The notes under the pieces were generated by a model that was given only the letters and a program-made list of their open reading frames with translations, had not been told where the DNA came from and searched no databases. From positions 111,750,228 to 111,814,227 of the forward strand of contig CM060693.1 of NCBI GenBank assembly GCA_030686995.1: a stretch of 64,000 bases of DNA, written 5' to 3'. How positions within the stretch are numbered: position 1 is the first letter of the stretch; each line of letters opens with the position of its first letter. Source of the stretch: Artemisia argyi (lineage: Eukaryota > Streptophyta > Magnoliopsida > Asterales > Asteraceae). A program made the translations under genes and the position numbers. Shown piece after piece: positions 1-12,202 of the stretch.

Positions 1-2800
1 TTAGGGTTCCTTATATTTTTTTGGTTCATTTATGAGGTAATTGATTGAAAATAAATGTTATGAGGTTTTGAAAAAAAAATTAGGGTTAATGATTTGTAAT
101 TAAAAATGGTACCGATTGTATTTTATTAAATATAAGGTTGTGTTTTGTAATTATTGAAACTTGTGGGATATTTTTGAAACTTATTTTGGAACAGTAGCAA
201 ATCGTAAAAATTGATACTTGAGGGGTGTATGTGTAATTTTGGATAATTAAAGGTTTATTTGGTATATTATTAATTAAAAGGGTTAAATTGTAAATATTAT
301 AACTAGAGGGACTAAAATTGTAAATATGGTTAAATCATAAATATTTCGACCTATAAATGGTGTGAGGGCTGTTTATGTCATTTTTATATAGTTGTGGTGC
401 TTATTTGATAATTATATTAATTAATGGTTTAATTATGGAAAATGGATAAATTAAAGGGTTGATTTGTAACTTTTGAAACTAGAAGGGTATAAAGTGTAAA
501 TATGGAATTATGGACATTTGTGGGTCATGTATATGTGTGCTTACGTGCATGGTTTCATTTGTGACCCATGACTTGTTTAATTGACGGAATTAACCCTTGA
601 TCTTTATATTAAAATCCGGGAAACCCTAATCTCACAAATACCCTAGAAAATGAAAACCGTGATATATGAAGCTATGAAATTTGAGATGGTATTAAAACTA
701 ACCTATGAGAATATGCTAACATTGGAAAACTTGCAAAATCGGGAAATTTACTATTTATGGAAACTTGCTAATTATGGAAACCTTCTAAATAAGGAAACTT
801 ACTAAGAATAGAAAGTCTTCTAAAATACTTAAACTACTTAAAGTGGGAACTTACTAAATACAGAAAGTTACCTAAAATAGAAAGCTGCTAAATATGGAAA
901 GTTTCTAAAAATGGAAAGTTAACTAAAAAGAGGTAACTTGGGTAATTTGAACTCGTCGTAATTCGTATCCACTTCTCTTCTAGGTTCACTGAAGTGGGAG
1001 TGATCCGTCTCTCTCTTTGTGATTTGTGACCTTGCTATTGCTTTGGATTGAGGTACAGATATTCTGTACTCTTTCAGTAGGAGTGCACATTTCTCTCTCT
1101 TGACCTTGTCTTTGACTTGATTATCGTGTTATGACCTCCGTTTGGCTTTGGTTTTGATCCTTCGTACTTGACCCTATGAATGATGTGTTTCACCGGAAAT
1201 TGTGATCCTATCGTTATTCGTTTGAACCCTTGTGACCCGTTCGATAACCTTTGTGACCCAAATCTTTGAAACTTTGTGAGACCTTGGGTATTCATTGGGA
1301 TATTGTAAAGGGAGATAAAACCCTTGTGAGACTTGAATGTTCTTTTGGGGTAATACAACGGAAGGTGAAATTCTTTTCTTAATTATGATATGGAAATAAT
1401 TAAAGGAGAACTATTTATAACGACACTTTTAATATGATTTAAGACCACTTACTTATGGGACCTTATAAATTCATACAGACCACTTTTGAAGGATATTGGA
1501 TGAAAACCTTTAATAAATATCACTTTTATAAATGTCATCTTTTGGAAGACCTCTTCTAAATGAATCTTGTTATAAACCTTTTTAAATGGGATTGTACTAC
1601 GAACCTTTAAAACTAGTGATGGAAACCCGCTAAATTGAACTTTGTTTTAAACTCTCATTATGACCCTTTGATTTATGAACTATGGGATTTTGGGACTTGG
1701 AATAATGAACCTTGTGGATTGGGAACTTTGGCTTTGACCTCTCCATTTTGACCCATTGATACTACATCCTTGATCGACCCTTTGACATTGATCCTTCAAT
1801 ATTGATCCTTTGATATTGACCTATGATACCGAACCTTGATACTGAATCTTTGACATTAATCCTTTGACCTACCTCTTGATATTGACCTATGATCTATTGA
1901 TAATGACCTTTGGGTATTTGAACCTTTGGGTATTGGACCTTTGATATTAAACTTTTGATATTGAACCATTGATATTGAACCTTGACCACTTGACCCTTCA
2001 GTATTTACCCGGGGTATTACTTGTTGTGGAGTAGCCACAACCATAGCATTGATGCACCAATGTTATGTACTCTAGCATAGTTGGAGAGATGTACTACGCC
2101 GTCCCCGATCTACTATTGACTACTGCTTTGATTGTGATTGTTATTGGCCTACGGGGGCGTATGGATGCATCCTAGATTTGTATTGTGTTGATTGATTGAT
2201 TGATTGATTATTGGAGCTACTACATTGTCTACATTGCTACATATTGTATTGGTGACTGGGTGCGTGCGTTGCAACCCCTTACATATTGGGAGTTGATCAC
2301 TCCATATTGGGATACTATTGTATTGTATTGTATTGATTGGCCTTGGGTAAAATACTAAAAACTTACATACACTATACCTTACACTTAACCATGTCATCTT
2401 TTGATTACTCTCTTGGATACCACATATTCCTAATTCTTTGTTTATTCCCTACTCTATTGTATTGCTTTGCTATTTGTTAATATCTGTTCACTGAGCTTTT
2501 TACGCTCAGCCGCTTTCTTTTCCATGCGGCAGGTTTAGTAGGAAGCTGGGTTGTGGATGAGAGATCTTATTTTGGGCTTAGAAGACTTCACCCTGATTAG
2601 CTACTGGCTGGACTTAGAGTGGTTTAGAAGTGCTTGATGTTGGGCTTAGTTTAGTTTGTTGCCCTTTTGTAGTTTGTATTTTGTTTAGTTTTCTATTGTA
2701 ACCCTTGTAAACTTTGTTGGTAATGTATCTCCGTTTCACTTGTGTTCTGATTTGACTCCATAATGTTACACTTTAGCCCTTTTTGGGTTGAGGTGTTACA
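1..2800 (+). repeat. Element A 5' LTR (partial)
   Basis: This is the 3' three-quarters of a roughly 3.65-kb LTR, ending in TGTTACA at 2800 directly before the primer site. It has three zones of degenerate short-period repeat: a GTAAAT-type zone (about 240-520), a CTAAATATGGAAAG-type zone with steps near 18-20 bases (about 730-920), and a CCTTTGATATTGA-type zone (about 1740-1990). A stem-loop, CTGAGC with partner GCTCAG, lies at 2491-2509. No coding sequence is credible. Compared with the 3' copy it carries an extra segment of about 24 bases near 2043-2066. Confidence 0.9.
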
Positions 2801-4311
2801 AAATGGTATCAGAGACAGGTTTGGATCGGCGGATGCAACATCCGTAGAGCTTAGGCTATGACCTGTGTGTTTTGGACCATTAGGCTTCCACTGTAGGAAC
2901 ATAGGAAACCACTTTGAGAACTTGCTTTAGGAATCCCCTATATGAACTTAAGTTTTGACCTGTATGGAATGGGTAGACTTTAAGAGATTTCTTATGTATC
3001 TTTGCTTCCGCATTACTCTAATTCATGCCTTACGTTTAGCTATGCCTTTTGGAATCATCCTTTTGGAGTTAGAGATTTTGCACCACCTAAGTTTACCACT
3101 AGTTAGTTGGAAGGCAATTAAGATTGCATGGTAATGCATAACACTAATTTGATTTTATCTTCGATCCCTGATCTATTTGATAATCCTTTTGACATCTCTT
3201 TGGGCATTCTGAGAATCTACATGGCGATGACGTGTTTGATGCACTCTATGTCCGTATCTTGCTTTTTGGTGAATCCTCTGTAAGTATTCTGACATTATTT
3301 GATTTTGTTTTACTCATCTCTTCCATCTCTAAGAAGTCGGGTGGTGTTTAACCACTAGTATAAGAGCATCTCTTTCCCTTTGGAACGATAAAATCTGCTA
3401 TGTTAATCTGCCTTTCTTTGGAAAGTCAACTTCGATTTGATTTTGATATGTGGTTGGTTATTTAAGCATTCAAGATGCTGACAACTGTTCTGCGATGTCT
3501 CACCGTGATGTATTGAATTGTTTTGAAAATCCTCTACCATGATTCCTATCATTGAACTTTTTCTATCATTATTTTCTTTAGAGACTCGTACGTTACATTC
3601 GCGGTTATGAAGTTCTCTTGCACCTATTGTGTTCACCGAGGAATGAACATTATTGTGCGAATTATTTTTGGCACCCTGTAATTTCGGATACGATAACCAC
3701 CAAGTTTCCCACCGGAGGATGGAACTGGATAGAACCTGAAGATGACAGACAACGGTAACTACCCTGGAGAGTTGATGGCATACCTCGTAAGACGGAAGAG
3801 TGGACAAGCAGAACGTAGGAACCTGGTCAAGACGGCGAACCTTGAGCTGATGAAGAACATACAGTCTCACTTCCCTATTCATCTTAGTCGTACTAAGATG
3901 AATTGAGAGTGGAATCAGACTGAATGATGAGGAGATTGAAGATCGTACCAGAGATTCACATTCCAAGAGGAAACTGCAGGAGGCTCGAGGAACCAAACTC
4001 TAGTTAATGACTTCGTTTCACTCTCAGATTGGAAGATGGACGAAGACTGACTACTCAGACATAAGAAGATTCTGAAGAGATGAATTCCTGAAACGAACCT
4101 TATGATGGGGGAATTGATGCCTTAGCGATATGTTTCTTTCTGATGATGATTGTTTGATTTTGTTACGTCGACCTCGTTTTATTGATCTTTGAATAGGACT
4201 AACCCAGGAGTTAGTTGGACTGTTAGGTGGATTAGTTTCACTGATTGAGATAAACTATGATCATCATGGGGGCATATTTATATGATGCTAGTATTATGAC
4301 GCCTGGCCAAC
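2801..4311 (+). other. Element A interior, left part (non-coding)
   Basis: About 1.5 kb between the primer site and nested element B. The open frames here are short or antisense and lack any gag, protease, reverse transcriptase or integrase motif. I see no internal repeat or gene remnant. The last five bases, CCAAC at 4307-4311, are the target site duplicated by B. Confidence 0.6.
2804..2815 (+). other. Element A primer-binding site (tRNA-iMet type)
   Basis: The sequence TGGTATCAGAGA begins three bases after the 5' LTR. It matches the usual plant initiator-methionine primer site TGGTATCAGAGC except at the last base. It sets the element's orientation as plus. Confidence 0.85.
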
Positions 4312-5662
4312 TGATGAGGCGAAAAATGATCCGTTTTTAGGGGGTCATTTAAGCCCGAATCCGACTTTATTTGATCAAATATTGCCCTAAATCGTTCCTT
4401 TTGTGATTTTAGGTACTTGGAGAGTGAATTCTGGAAAAGGAGCCGTTTCGGACGTTTTTGGAGCCTAAAAGTGAAGAAAACGGCAAAGTCTCAAATTTCT
4501 ATGCTGGGAACAGTTCATGAAGGCGTCAAGAGTTGCTCTTGACGGCGTCAAAGTCCCAAGAATAAAATACCGTGGTTGATGACGGCGTCACATAGGCCGT
4601 CATAAGTAGATCAAGGCCGTCCGAGGAAGTATTTGGCGGCGAGATGACGGCGTCACACCCTTGTTCTTGACGCCGTCACCCTTGTTTTCCTATATATAGT
4701 TTTCTAGTTTTTCACATTAAAAAGGAGAGAAGTTTTGGTGAAACCCTAAAGACGAATTTGGTGCAACTTTTACAGGTTTTTCAAGGGTTCCAAACCCTTG
4801 ATACCTTGCATTGTAATTGAGATAAGTGTTCTTCTAATTCAATCAATATGTCTATGTGTTGGTTGTCTATATCTTGTTCTTGTCTCAATTCCATTATTCT
4901 AGGCTAGATCTCTTTTGTGTTTGCTTAGATCTAATGAAACCTAGATATTGATTATGTGTTGATTACTTGTTTATTCTTGTCTTGGATGAATGATTTTATA
5001 TGTTAGGCTTAAGAAAACTGCCAGATCTCCAAATGGTAACATGCTTGAACGTCTTAAGAAACATGAACCGAGGCGTACTAGGTCTTTATTGGTTGTATTT
5101 AATACATGAGCCACTGTTTACAATCCCTATAGTTGTGCTGGATCATGGTGTAAGAGGAGATAAGAGCTCATAGAATTGGGGAGTTATGTATGCCACCCCA
5201 TGAATGGTATTAAGGAATACGATCCGTCATCCATGCAATTATAACAAGTAATTAACGTGTAAAAGATATCTAGGGAGTAGTGAAGTCTAAGTAAACACAT
5301 TTTCTCCAATTACTGCTCACAACCTTAGTATAATTAGTTTATTTTTATTTTTTAGTATTTTATTTTAATTGCATCTTAGCTTTGGGTTAGTTGAATAGCA
5401 ACTAATTCCACCCACTCTTCCAAAACTCGAGATTTTACTTGCTTTTCATAAAAATATAAAAATACAAAAATAATCATCACTCACCTCTAGAACTAGTAAT
5501 TAGGCTTTCTAATCCTAGCGACACTATTCCTAAGCTGAACGATCAATCCCCTGGTACTTGTCACTATCCTATACTACAACGATCAGGTACACTGCCTGGT
5601 GGGGGTTGTAAGCTTCTCGAGATCCCTCGAGAGGTAAAGCCTGTTGCGATTCCCACGCATCA
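4312..5662 (+). repeat. Element B 5' LTR
   Basis: A 1351-bp LTR running from TGATGAGGC to ACGCATCA. U3 holds the dyad cluster and TATA box annotated separately; R and U5 are T-rich with no coding sequence. The same sequence recurs at 10852-12202 without any length change. Confidence 0.95.
4518..4698 (+). promoter_or_regulatory. Element B LTR promoter: five 11-bp dyads plus TATA box
   Basis: Four perfect or near-perfect dyads of the form TGACGGCGTCA or TGACGCCGTCA lie at 4540, 4580, 4645 and 4668, with a degenerate one at 4518 and a half-site at 4595. The last dyad ends 12 bases before a TATA box, TATATATAG, at 4691. TGACG is the core bound by TGA-class bZIP factors (as-1-type elements), so the cluster may be an inducible retrotransposon enhancer. 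The dyads and the TATA spacing are visible; which factor binds is inference. Confidence 0.65.
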
Positions 5663-5668
5663 AGTTTT

Positions 5669-5686
5669 TGGCGCCGTTGCCGGGGA
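5669..5686 (+). other. Element B primer-binding site (tRNA-Asp type)
   Basis: TGGCGCCGTTGCCGGGGA begins six bases after the LTR. This is the primer site seen across Athila-group plant elements and is usually assigned to tRNA-Asp. It supports the plus orientation and the Athila-like classification. Confidence 0.85.
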
Positions 5687-5833
5687 ATAGTTATTGTCTA
5701 GGTTAGAATTTCTTTTTATTAGGTCTACTTGCTAGATTCCTTTCTAGTAAGATTTCTATTTTTATTTTTAGGTTTTCTTTAGTTTATCTTATTTCTTTGT
5801 GCCTTTGTTCGTAACTCGTTACCATCCGACATC

Positions 5834-8365
5834 ATGGAAGGTGGTAACATCTTTGAACCCGTCATCCCACCATAGCAAAACCCACCACTAGAACCCCTTA
5901 GGCCCCGAACCTTAGGAGAGTACTCCCGACCTAGCCACCAAGGCTACCGAAACACCATTGAGCTCACCGGAGCCAATGTGACTCCCTTGCGATCCGACAC
6001 CATCCGGTTGGTGCAAAGCGGATGTGCATTCCATGGACTTCGTTCCGAAGATCCAAACCAACATCTTAAGGACTTTCTCAAAATCGTAGATTCCATAGAC
6101 CTAGGTGTTGAAACTAGAGAGACTACCCGTTTACGCCTATTCCAATTCTCTCTACGGGATCAAGCTAGTCAATGGCTTGAGCGTTTACCCGCGGGATCCA
6201 TCACCACATGGGATGATCTCACCACTTGTTTCCTTGCTCAATTTTTCCCACCGGGGAGAACTACTAAGCTTAGAAATGACATCTTGATGTTCCAACAACG
6301 TCAAAATGAATCTCTTTATGAAGCATGGACTCGTTTCAAGGACTTACTCCAAAAAGTCCCTCATCATGGCATAGATCTTTGGCTCCAAGTCCAAATCTTT
6401 TATGACCATATCGACATCTCCACGAGGCGAGCCATTGACCAATCGGCCGGTGGTAAGCTATGTGATCTTAGTGCGGAACAATCATGGGAACTCATAGAAG
6501 ATCTTGCTCTCTATGACAACGAAAGTTGGAACGATCCCCGTGATTTGAACAAAACGGTCAAGGCAATATCTTTGCCTTCGAACAACTCTAGCACTCCCGA
6601 CCGTAGGATCATGGAACTTGAGGATCAAGTCAAGTTTCTCATGAAATCTTACGATGCTCCTAAGCCTTCAAGCCAAGTGAACAAAATCACTTCTTCATGC
6701 GAATTATGTAGTGGTCCCCATGACACTCGTGATTGTGTGGAACTCCCCGGAACAGCTTTTGCGGACTACGCATCCACGCGTACCGACGAAGCGGGAGATA
6801 AGTGGTACACTTTCAAGCCCGAGCCAAACCCTTACGGTGATTCATACAACCCCTCATGGAAAAATCACCCAAACCTTAGGTGGAAACAAAATCAACCCAA
6901 TTCTTCCAATCCGCCTAATCATTACCAACCAAACGGTCCACCATCCAACCGTACTTTCAACAACAATCCTTCTAACAACTATGGTAGTACCGACAATCTT
7001 GAAGGATTGATGTCAAAGTTCATGGCATCTCAAGAAGCTCGCATATCTAAGTTTGAAGCCGATTTCAAACAAAAGCAAAGCGAGATGACCACTAGAATTG
7101 ATGCATTGTTGAAAGTTCTCAATGACCGAGAAATGGGAGCACTCCCAAGCGACACGGTCAAGAATCCGAAACTAACCGTTAATTCCATATCCTCAGTTTC
7201 GTCACCCACTTCGTGTCCACAATACTACTCGGTTAAATCAACGAGCACGTGTTTCAAACAAAACCAAGTTCCCCAAAAAGACCAATCAAATAAAACACCC
7301 ATTATAGAGCCGGTCAAAAGCATAGTTGAAACACCTCTTACGCAAGACCTTGACGATGAATTCAAAGAACTTCACCTTGAACGCCCCGTCATTGATGTCT
7401 TAGCGCGTGCTCCTTACTATAGTGCCCTCCTAGAAAAATATGAGAAGTATAAGCTAGGTAAAAATGGGACCGCCTTCGTTCAGAACAAATTGCCTAAAAA
7501 GCTTGATGATCCGGGTATATTTGTTTTGCCTTGTAAGATAGGAAGATCCGAAGCTTTCGACACACTAGCCGATTTAGGGTCAAGCCTCAACTTGATTCCC
7601 CTACCCTTATTCACCGCTCTTAAGCTAGGAAAGTTAGAGGAAACGGAGGTATTGATAGGGTTAGCGGATGGGAATATTGCCCATCCGATTGGAATGATTA
7701 AGGATGTAGTTGTTCATGTAGGAAAGTTAACTATATTAGCGGATTTTCACGTCCTAGACATGGTTAGTGACACTACATGCCCATTATTGGTAGGAAGAGG
7801 ATTTTTAGCAACCGCTAGCGCCATGATAGATTGTAAGGAGTCTAAGATAGCGGTAGGTGAAGGTGATACTTGGTCGGTGTACGATGTAAAGAAGCATAGT
7901 TATGATTGTGATGATGAACCAACACCGCATTGGGTAGAGATGAATAGGAGACCGTCGAGGTATGGACCTTGGATAGAAAGGAACTTTATAGGACCTCAAT
8001 GCCCATTCTATCTAGAAAAAGACTTTGTTGAAAAGACACATTCGGTAGAACAACTCATAGCTAGAGATGAAGAGCTAGACCCCTTTGAGGACCCTTTAGT
8101 CTTTAGGAAGATGATTGAGTTATTAAGCGTAATGCCCATCAACATAGAAAGGAATAAATGGAAAAGCGAGGGAGATAAGTGTAAATGGAGGTGGGACAAG
8201 CCACCTAAAGAAGGTGACGGGTCATGGCATATTAGAATGACTTTGTATGATCCGGATGGAGAAAAGTTTGAAAGGTCATACCACACTAAGGAAACCGATA
8301 GGAAGTTGAAACCTAAGTTTGATCCCAAAGATGTCCTCAATGAGGAACTCACCCGAATCACGTAG
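5834..8365 (+). pseudogene. Element B gag-protease fusion, nonsense codon near the start
   Basis: The family start is probably the ATG at 5834, followed in frame by TAG at 5873-5875 where CAG is expected. Downstream the frame is open to TAG at 8363-8365, but the codon at 5978 that could begin it is GTG, not ATG. The order is: retrotransposon gag capsid (about 6000-6500, with QASQWLERLP and a PHHGIDLWLQ segment); a short CCHC-like knuckle CELCSGPHDTRDC (about 6697-6735; three rather than four residues before His); an Asn/Pro-rich linker; a coiled segment; a retropepsin domain with ADLGSSLNLIP (about 7568-7600, the D-L-G form usual in this group); and a roughly 200-residue C-terminal domain of unknown function. 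There is no reverse transcriptase. Related to the decayed minus-strand gene in element F. Confidence 0.85.
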
Positions 8366-10211
8366 TAACCCATGACCTTGAGTCTAGCTACAAGACTCGT
8401 AAATAAAGAAAAGCGCTTCTTGGGAGGCAACCCATGTTTTGTGTGATTTAATTGTTTGATTGTTATTTGCTTCCGTATGCGTGCTTTATTTTTATTGTTG
8501 GTCGATCATGTTTCTCAATTAAAATGTGGAAATACTTTACTTTGTTGTTTAGCCTAGTCTTAACTCCACCTAGAAGTATTTTTGCAAAAGATAAGTGTAA
8601 GGGGAAACCCCAAATATGTTTTTAAGAAACAAACCGATCATGATTCTCCACAATATTAAATGAGCATGTATATTCGTATTTGTTAGAGTCAAATGCTTGT
8701 ATTGAGTCATAATGAAGTTTTACAGGATTTTCCAGGAAGTAGGACCAAGTTTTTCCAGAAATTTTCTGGAAACTTAACATAAGAATTTCTGCAGGTCCAT
8801 TCTGACGGCGTCAGAGTTTCACTCTTGACGGCGTCAGGAGTTAAAATCTGGAAATTTTACCGGTTTTGTTTTTCTATCGGAGTCTTATGGTTTTTGTGAA
8901 TTATTAAGTTTTATAATCTCCAGGAGATCTGCAAACTTCATTCCACAAGCATTATATCTTACTTTGTTTTCTAGGATTTAGAAACTTATATAGGATGCCG
9001 CCGATTTTACGCGAGGTTGTCTTGTCTATTTTTGTCAGGATTTACAGGTTATGTTCGACAAGAAGATGATTTATATTCTGGAAGGGAAGCTTTGATTGTT
9101 CATTTTCTTGGAGGAAGATCTAACCTAGCCAACCAATAATCCATACCGAGCGAATCAGGGGAGTATTTGATTTCATTCTCTTTACTTTTTCACTTTTACA
9201 TTCTTTACTTGAACATTGGGGACAATGTTCATCTTAAGTGTAAGGGGAGGGTAAAAAGATGATACCTTACATATGCACTTTCGCTTGAGTTTGTTTTGTT
9301 TGATAGTAGATGTGTAATAAAACTATGAGAAATACTTGTTAGTGCAATTTTAGCGCCAAATTTAAATTTTTTTACAACATTTATGAGTGAAACTTTAGCC
9401 ATAGCAAGCATCTCATGGATAGGAGATTGTATGACTAGCACATAACCGTATATTCAGAAAAATTTTCCACCCAAAAATGTGAGGTTCGCCTTTAGATTTG
9501 ATAGGAAAAGCATTCATTATTAGTGCTTGTGAGTGTACCGGTAGCATTTAGATTCTAGAACTTGCGTTAGTGATGCATCTCGAGACCGCTAGTGAGACTA
9601 CAATCGTGTGGTAGGATTTACTACATGATAAGAGGCATTAGGATCACCCTTGTGTTAAACCCGTATCATAATTACTTGACCATTTAAGTCATATTACTTG
9701 GCTAGTTAAGTCAACTAATTTTTCCCACACCCTTAGCGTTGTACTCATTTTTAGTACACGATACCCCTAGTACACCCCTCTGAGCCTATCTTTTCGTTTC
9801 TAACGTTAAGCATCTTACTTAAAGGAAGAATTTGTTACACCCCACTTAAATGTACACCCAAATCGCCTTAGCCTTCCGTGTATGCGCTCAATTTTAGTGC
9901 ATTATTGTTATTTGTTAAACCCTAAGTTAACTTTCTAATTGATTACATGGTTGCTAAGTCGAGTCATATCCTTGTACATATTGTTTTGGGACGATTGGGA
10001 CTCATGGGTAAGTACTTATTTATGGAGTAATGGGGAAGAACATCATTTATTACCCCCATATGTGCGTTAATCTTAAAAGTGCTCCAAGTGTTTTGATTTT
10101 CTTAATTCGAGTCATTAGATTAGTTGAATGTAAAGTATGTAAAGATTCAAGTGTAAGGGGAATGTTCATTCCCTATGATGTATTATTTTGGATGGTAGGG
10201 TAAGAGTGTAT

Positions 10212-10247
<36 letters not shown>

Positions 10248-10836
10248 GAAAAAATCAAGAAAAAGAAAAAAAAAAATAGAAAAAAGAAAAAGAGAAAAAA
10301 ACATACGGACTACCATCCCTTTTCATTCTATATTTATTTTATGTTTTTGTTATTTTTCATTTGTTAGCTTAAGTCGAGTCTAGTCTTGGCTTAGCAACGC
10401 CATCTTGTACATGTAATTAACCAAGATTGTTAACTCGCCACCAGTAAAACTTCCTTTATCCAACAAAACCGTGTAATTCATATCCCTATACCTAACATTA
10501 CAACCCTTTAAAAGACCTCTTTGATAGTTTATCCTAGGTGCTTACGCCATGTGGTGGAGGTTTGATCCTTTCCCAAGTCTATGGTAATCTATTTTGCTAT
10601 GACAGGTAGTGAGAGATCTCTTCCATTTCCATAATGTTATATTACTTTATTACACCCGAGAGATGTGAGTATCTAAACACTATTTGTGAGGTGCTTGTGT
10701 ATGACCTCCGTGCTTGTATATTGGTCTTTAGTGGAACGATTATTTGTTGTAATTACTTTTATATTAGTGTTAAATGACCCCTAACTTGTCTTTTGAGTAG
10801 AATAAAAGCGCATTTGCTTGAGGACAAGCAAATCTC
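8366..10836 (+). other. Element B non-coding 3' region
   Basis: No credible gene in about 2.5 kb. A GGGAGGCAACCC-containing motif at 8413-8436 sits just after the gag stop, as in other Athila-like elements. Two dyads of the LTR type occur near 8810-8840. A perfect stem-loop lies at 9211-9230 (arms GAACATTG and CAATGTTC, loop GGGA). Purine-tract-like copies of AAGTGTAAGGG lie at 8593, 9236 and 10149. An A-rich tract runs from 10214 to 10299. Confidence 0.6.
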
Positions 10837-10851
10837 AAGTGTAAGGGTATA
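10837..10851 (+). other. Element B polypurine tract
   Basis: AAGTGTAAGGGTATA lies immediately before the 3' LTR and is the expected plus-strand primer. It is the fourth copy of a motif repeated through the preceding 2.3 kb. Confidence 0.7.
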
Positions 10852-12202
10852 TGATGACGCGAAAAATGATCCGTTTTTAGGGGGTCATTTAAGCCCGAAT
10901 CCGACTTTATTTGATCAAATATTGCCCTAAATCGTTCCTTTTGTGATTTTAGGTACATGGAGAGTGAATTCTGGAAAAGGAGCCGTTTCGGACGTTTTTG
11001 GAGCCTAAAAGTGAAGAAAACGGCAAAGTCTCAAATTTCTATGCTGGGAACAGTTCATGAAGGCGTCAAGAGTTGCTCTTGACGGCGTCAAAGTCCCAAG
11101 AATAAAATACCGTGGTTGATGACGGCGTCACATAGGCCGTCATAAGTAGATCAAGGCCGTCCGAGGAAGTATTTGGTGGCGAGATGACGGCGTCACACCC
11201 TTGTTCTTGACGCCGTCACCCTTGTTTTCCTATATATAGTTTTCTAGTTTTTCACATTAAAAAGGAGAGAAGTTTTGGTGAAACCCTAAAGACGAATTTG
11301 GTGCAACTTTTACAGGTTTTTCAAGGGTTCCAAACCCTTGATACCTTGCATTGTAATTGAGATAAGTGTTCTTCTAATTCAATCAATATGTCTATGTGTT
11401 GGTTGTCTATATCTTGTTCTTGTCTCAATTCCATTATGCTAGGCTAGATCTCTTTTGTGTTTGCTTAGATCTAATGAAACCTAGATATTGATTATGTGTT
11501 GATTACTTGTTTATTCTTGTCTTGGATGAATGATTTTATATGTTAGGCTTAAGAAAACTGGCAGATCTCCAAATGGTAACATGCTTGAACGTCTTAAGAA
11601 ACATGAACCGAGGCGTACTAGGTCTTTATTGGTTGTATTTAATGCATGAGCCACTGTTTACAATCCTTATAGTTGTGCTGGGTCATGGTGTAGGAGGAGA
11701 TAAGAGCTCATAGAATTGGGGAGTTATGTATGCCACCCCATGAATGGTATTAAGGAATACGATCTGTCATCCATGCAATTATAACAAGTAATTAACGTGT
11801 AAAAGATATCTAGGGAGTAGTGAAGTCTAAGTAAACACATTTTCTCCAATTACTGCTCACAACCTTAGTATAATTAGTTTATTTTTATTTTTTAGTATTT
11901 TATTTTAATTGCATCTTAGCTTTGGGTAAGTTGAATAGCAACTAATTCTGCCCACTCTTCCAAAACCCGAGATTTTACTTGCTTTTCATAAAAATATAAA
12001 AATACAAAAATAATCATCACTCACCTCTAGAACTAGTAATTAGGCTTTCTAATCCTAGCGACACTATTCCTAAGCTGAACGATCAATCCCCCGGTACTTG
12101 TCACTATACTATACTACAACGATCAGGTACACTGCCTGGTGGGGGTTGTAAGCTTCTCGAGATCCCTCGAGAGGTAAAGCCTGTTGCGATTCCCACGCAT
12201 CA
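10852..12202 (+). repeat. Element B 3' LTR
   Basis: 1351 bp, co-linear with 4312-5662 at an offset of 6540 with about 16 substitutions and no indel. The dyad cluster (11058-11218) and the TATA box (11231) are conserved. The target duplicate CCAAC follows at 12203-12207. Confidence 0.95.

Larger units (their letters stand above)
4312..12202 (+). mobile_element. Element B: Athila-like gag-protease-only LTR retrotransposon nested in A
   Basis: A complete 7891-bp element with two 1351-bp LTRs starting TG and ending CA, flanked by a perfect 5-bp target duplication CCAAC (4307-4311 and 12203-12207). It has a tRNA-Asp-type primer site (5669), one long gag-protease frame, about 2.5 kb of non-coding sequence, and a purine tract before the 3' LTR. 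There is no reverse transcriptase or integrase in any frame, so it resembles TR-GAG-type non-autonomous elements derived from the Athila group. The LTRs differ at about 16 of 1351 positions (1.2%). At a commonly used plant rate of 1.3e-8 per site per year this suggests insertion roughly half a million years ago, younger than host element A, as nesting requires. Confidence 0.93.

Noticed and set aside
2804..2815. tRNA gene suggested by the methionine-like match
   Set aside because: Only 12-18 bases match at each primer site, as expected for primer binding; no tRNA fold follows.
3403..3996. 197-codon minus-strand open frame in A's interior
   Set aside because: No retroelement or other domain, wrong strand for A, and composition like its surroundings.
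5978..5980. Start of B's gag at this codon
   Set aside because: The codon is GTG; the ATG at 5834 is in frame and in the position expected for the family, with a nonsense mutation between.
8008..8430. 140-codon minus-strand open frame
   Set aside because: Antisense shadow of B's gag-protease C-terminus.
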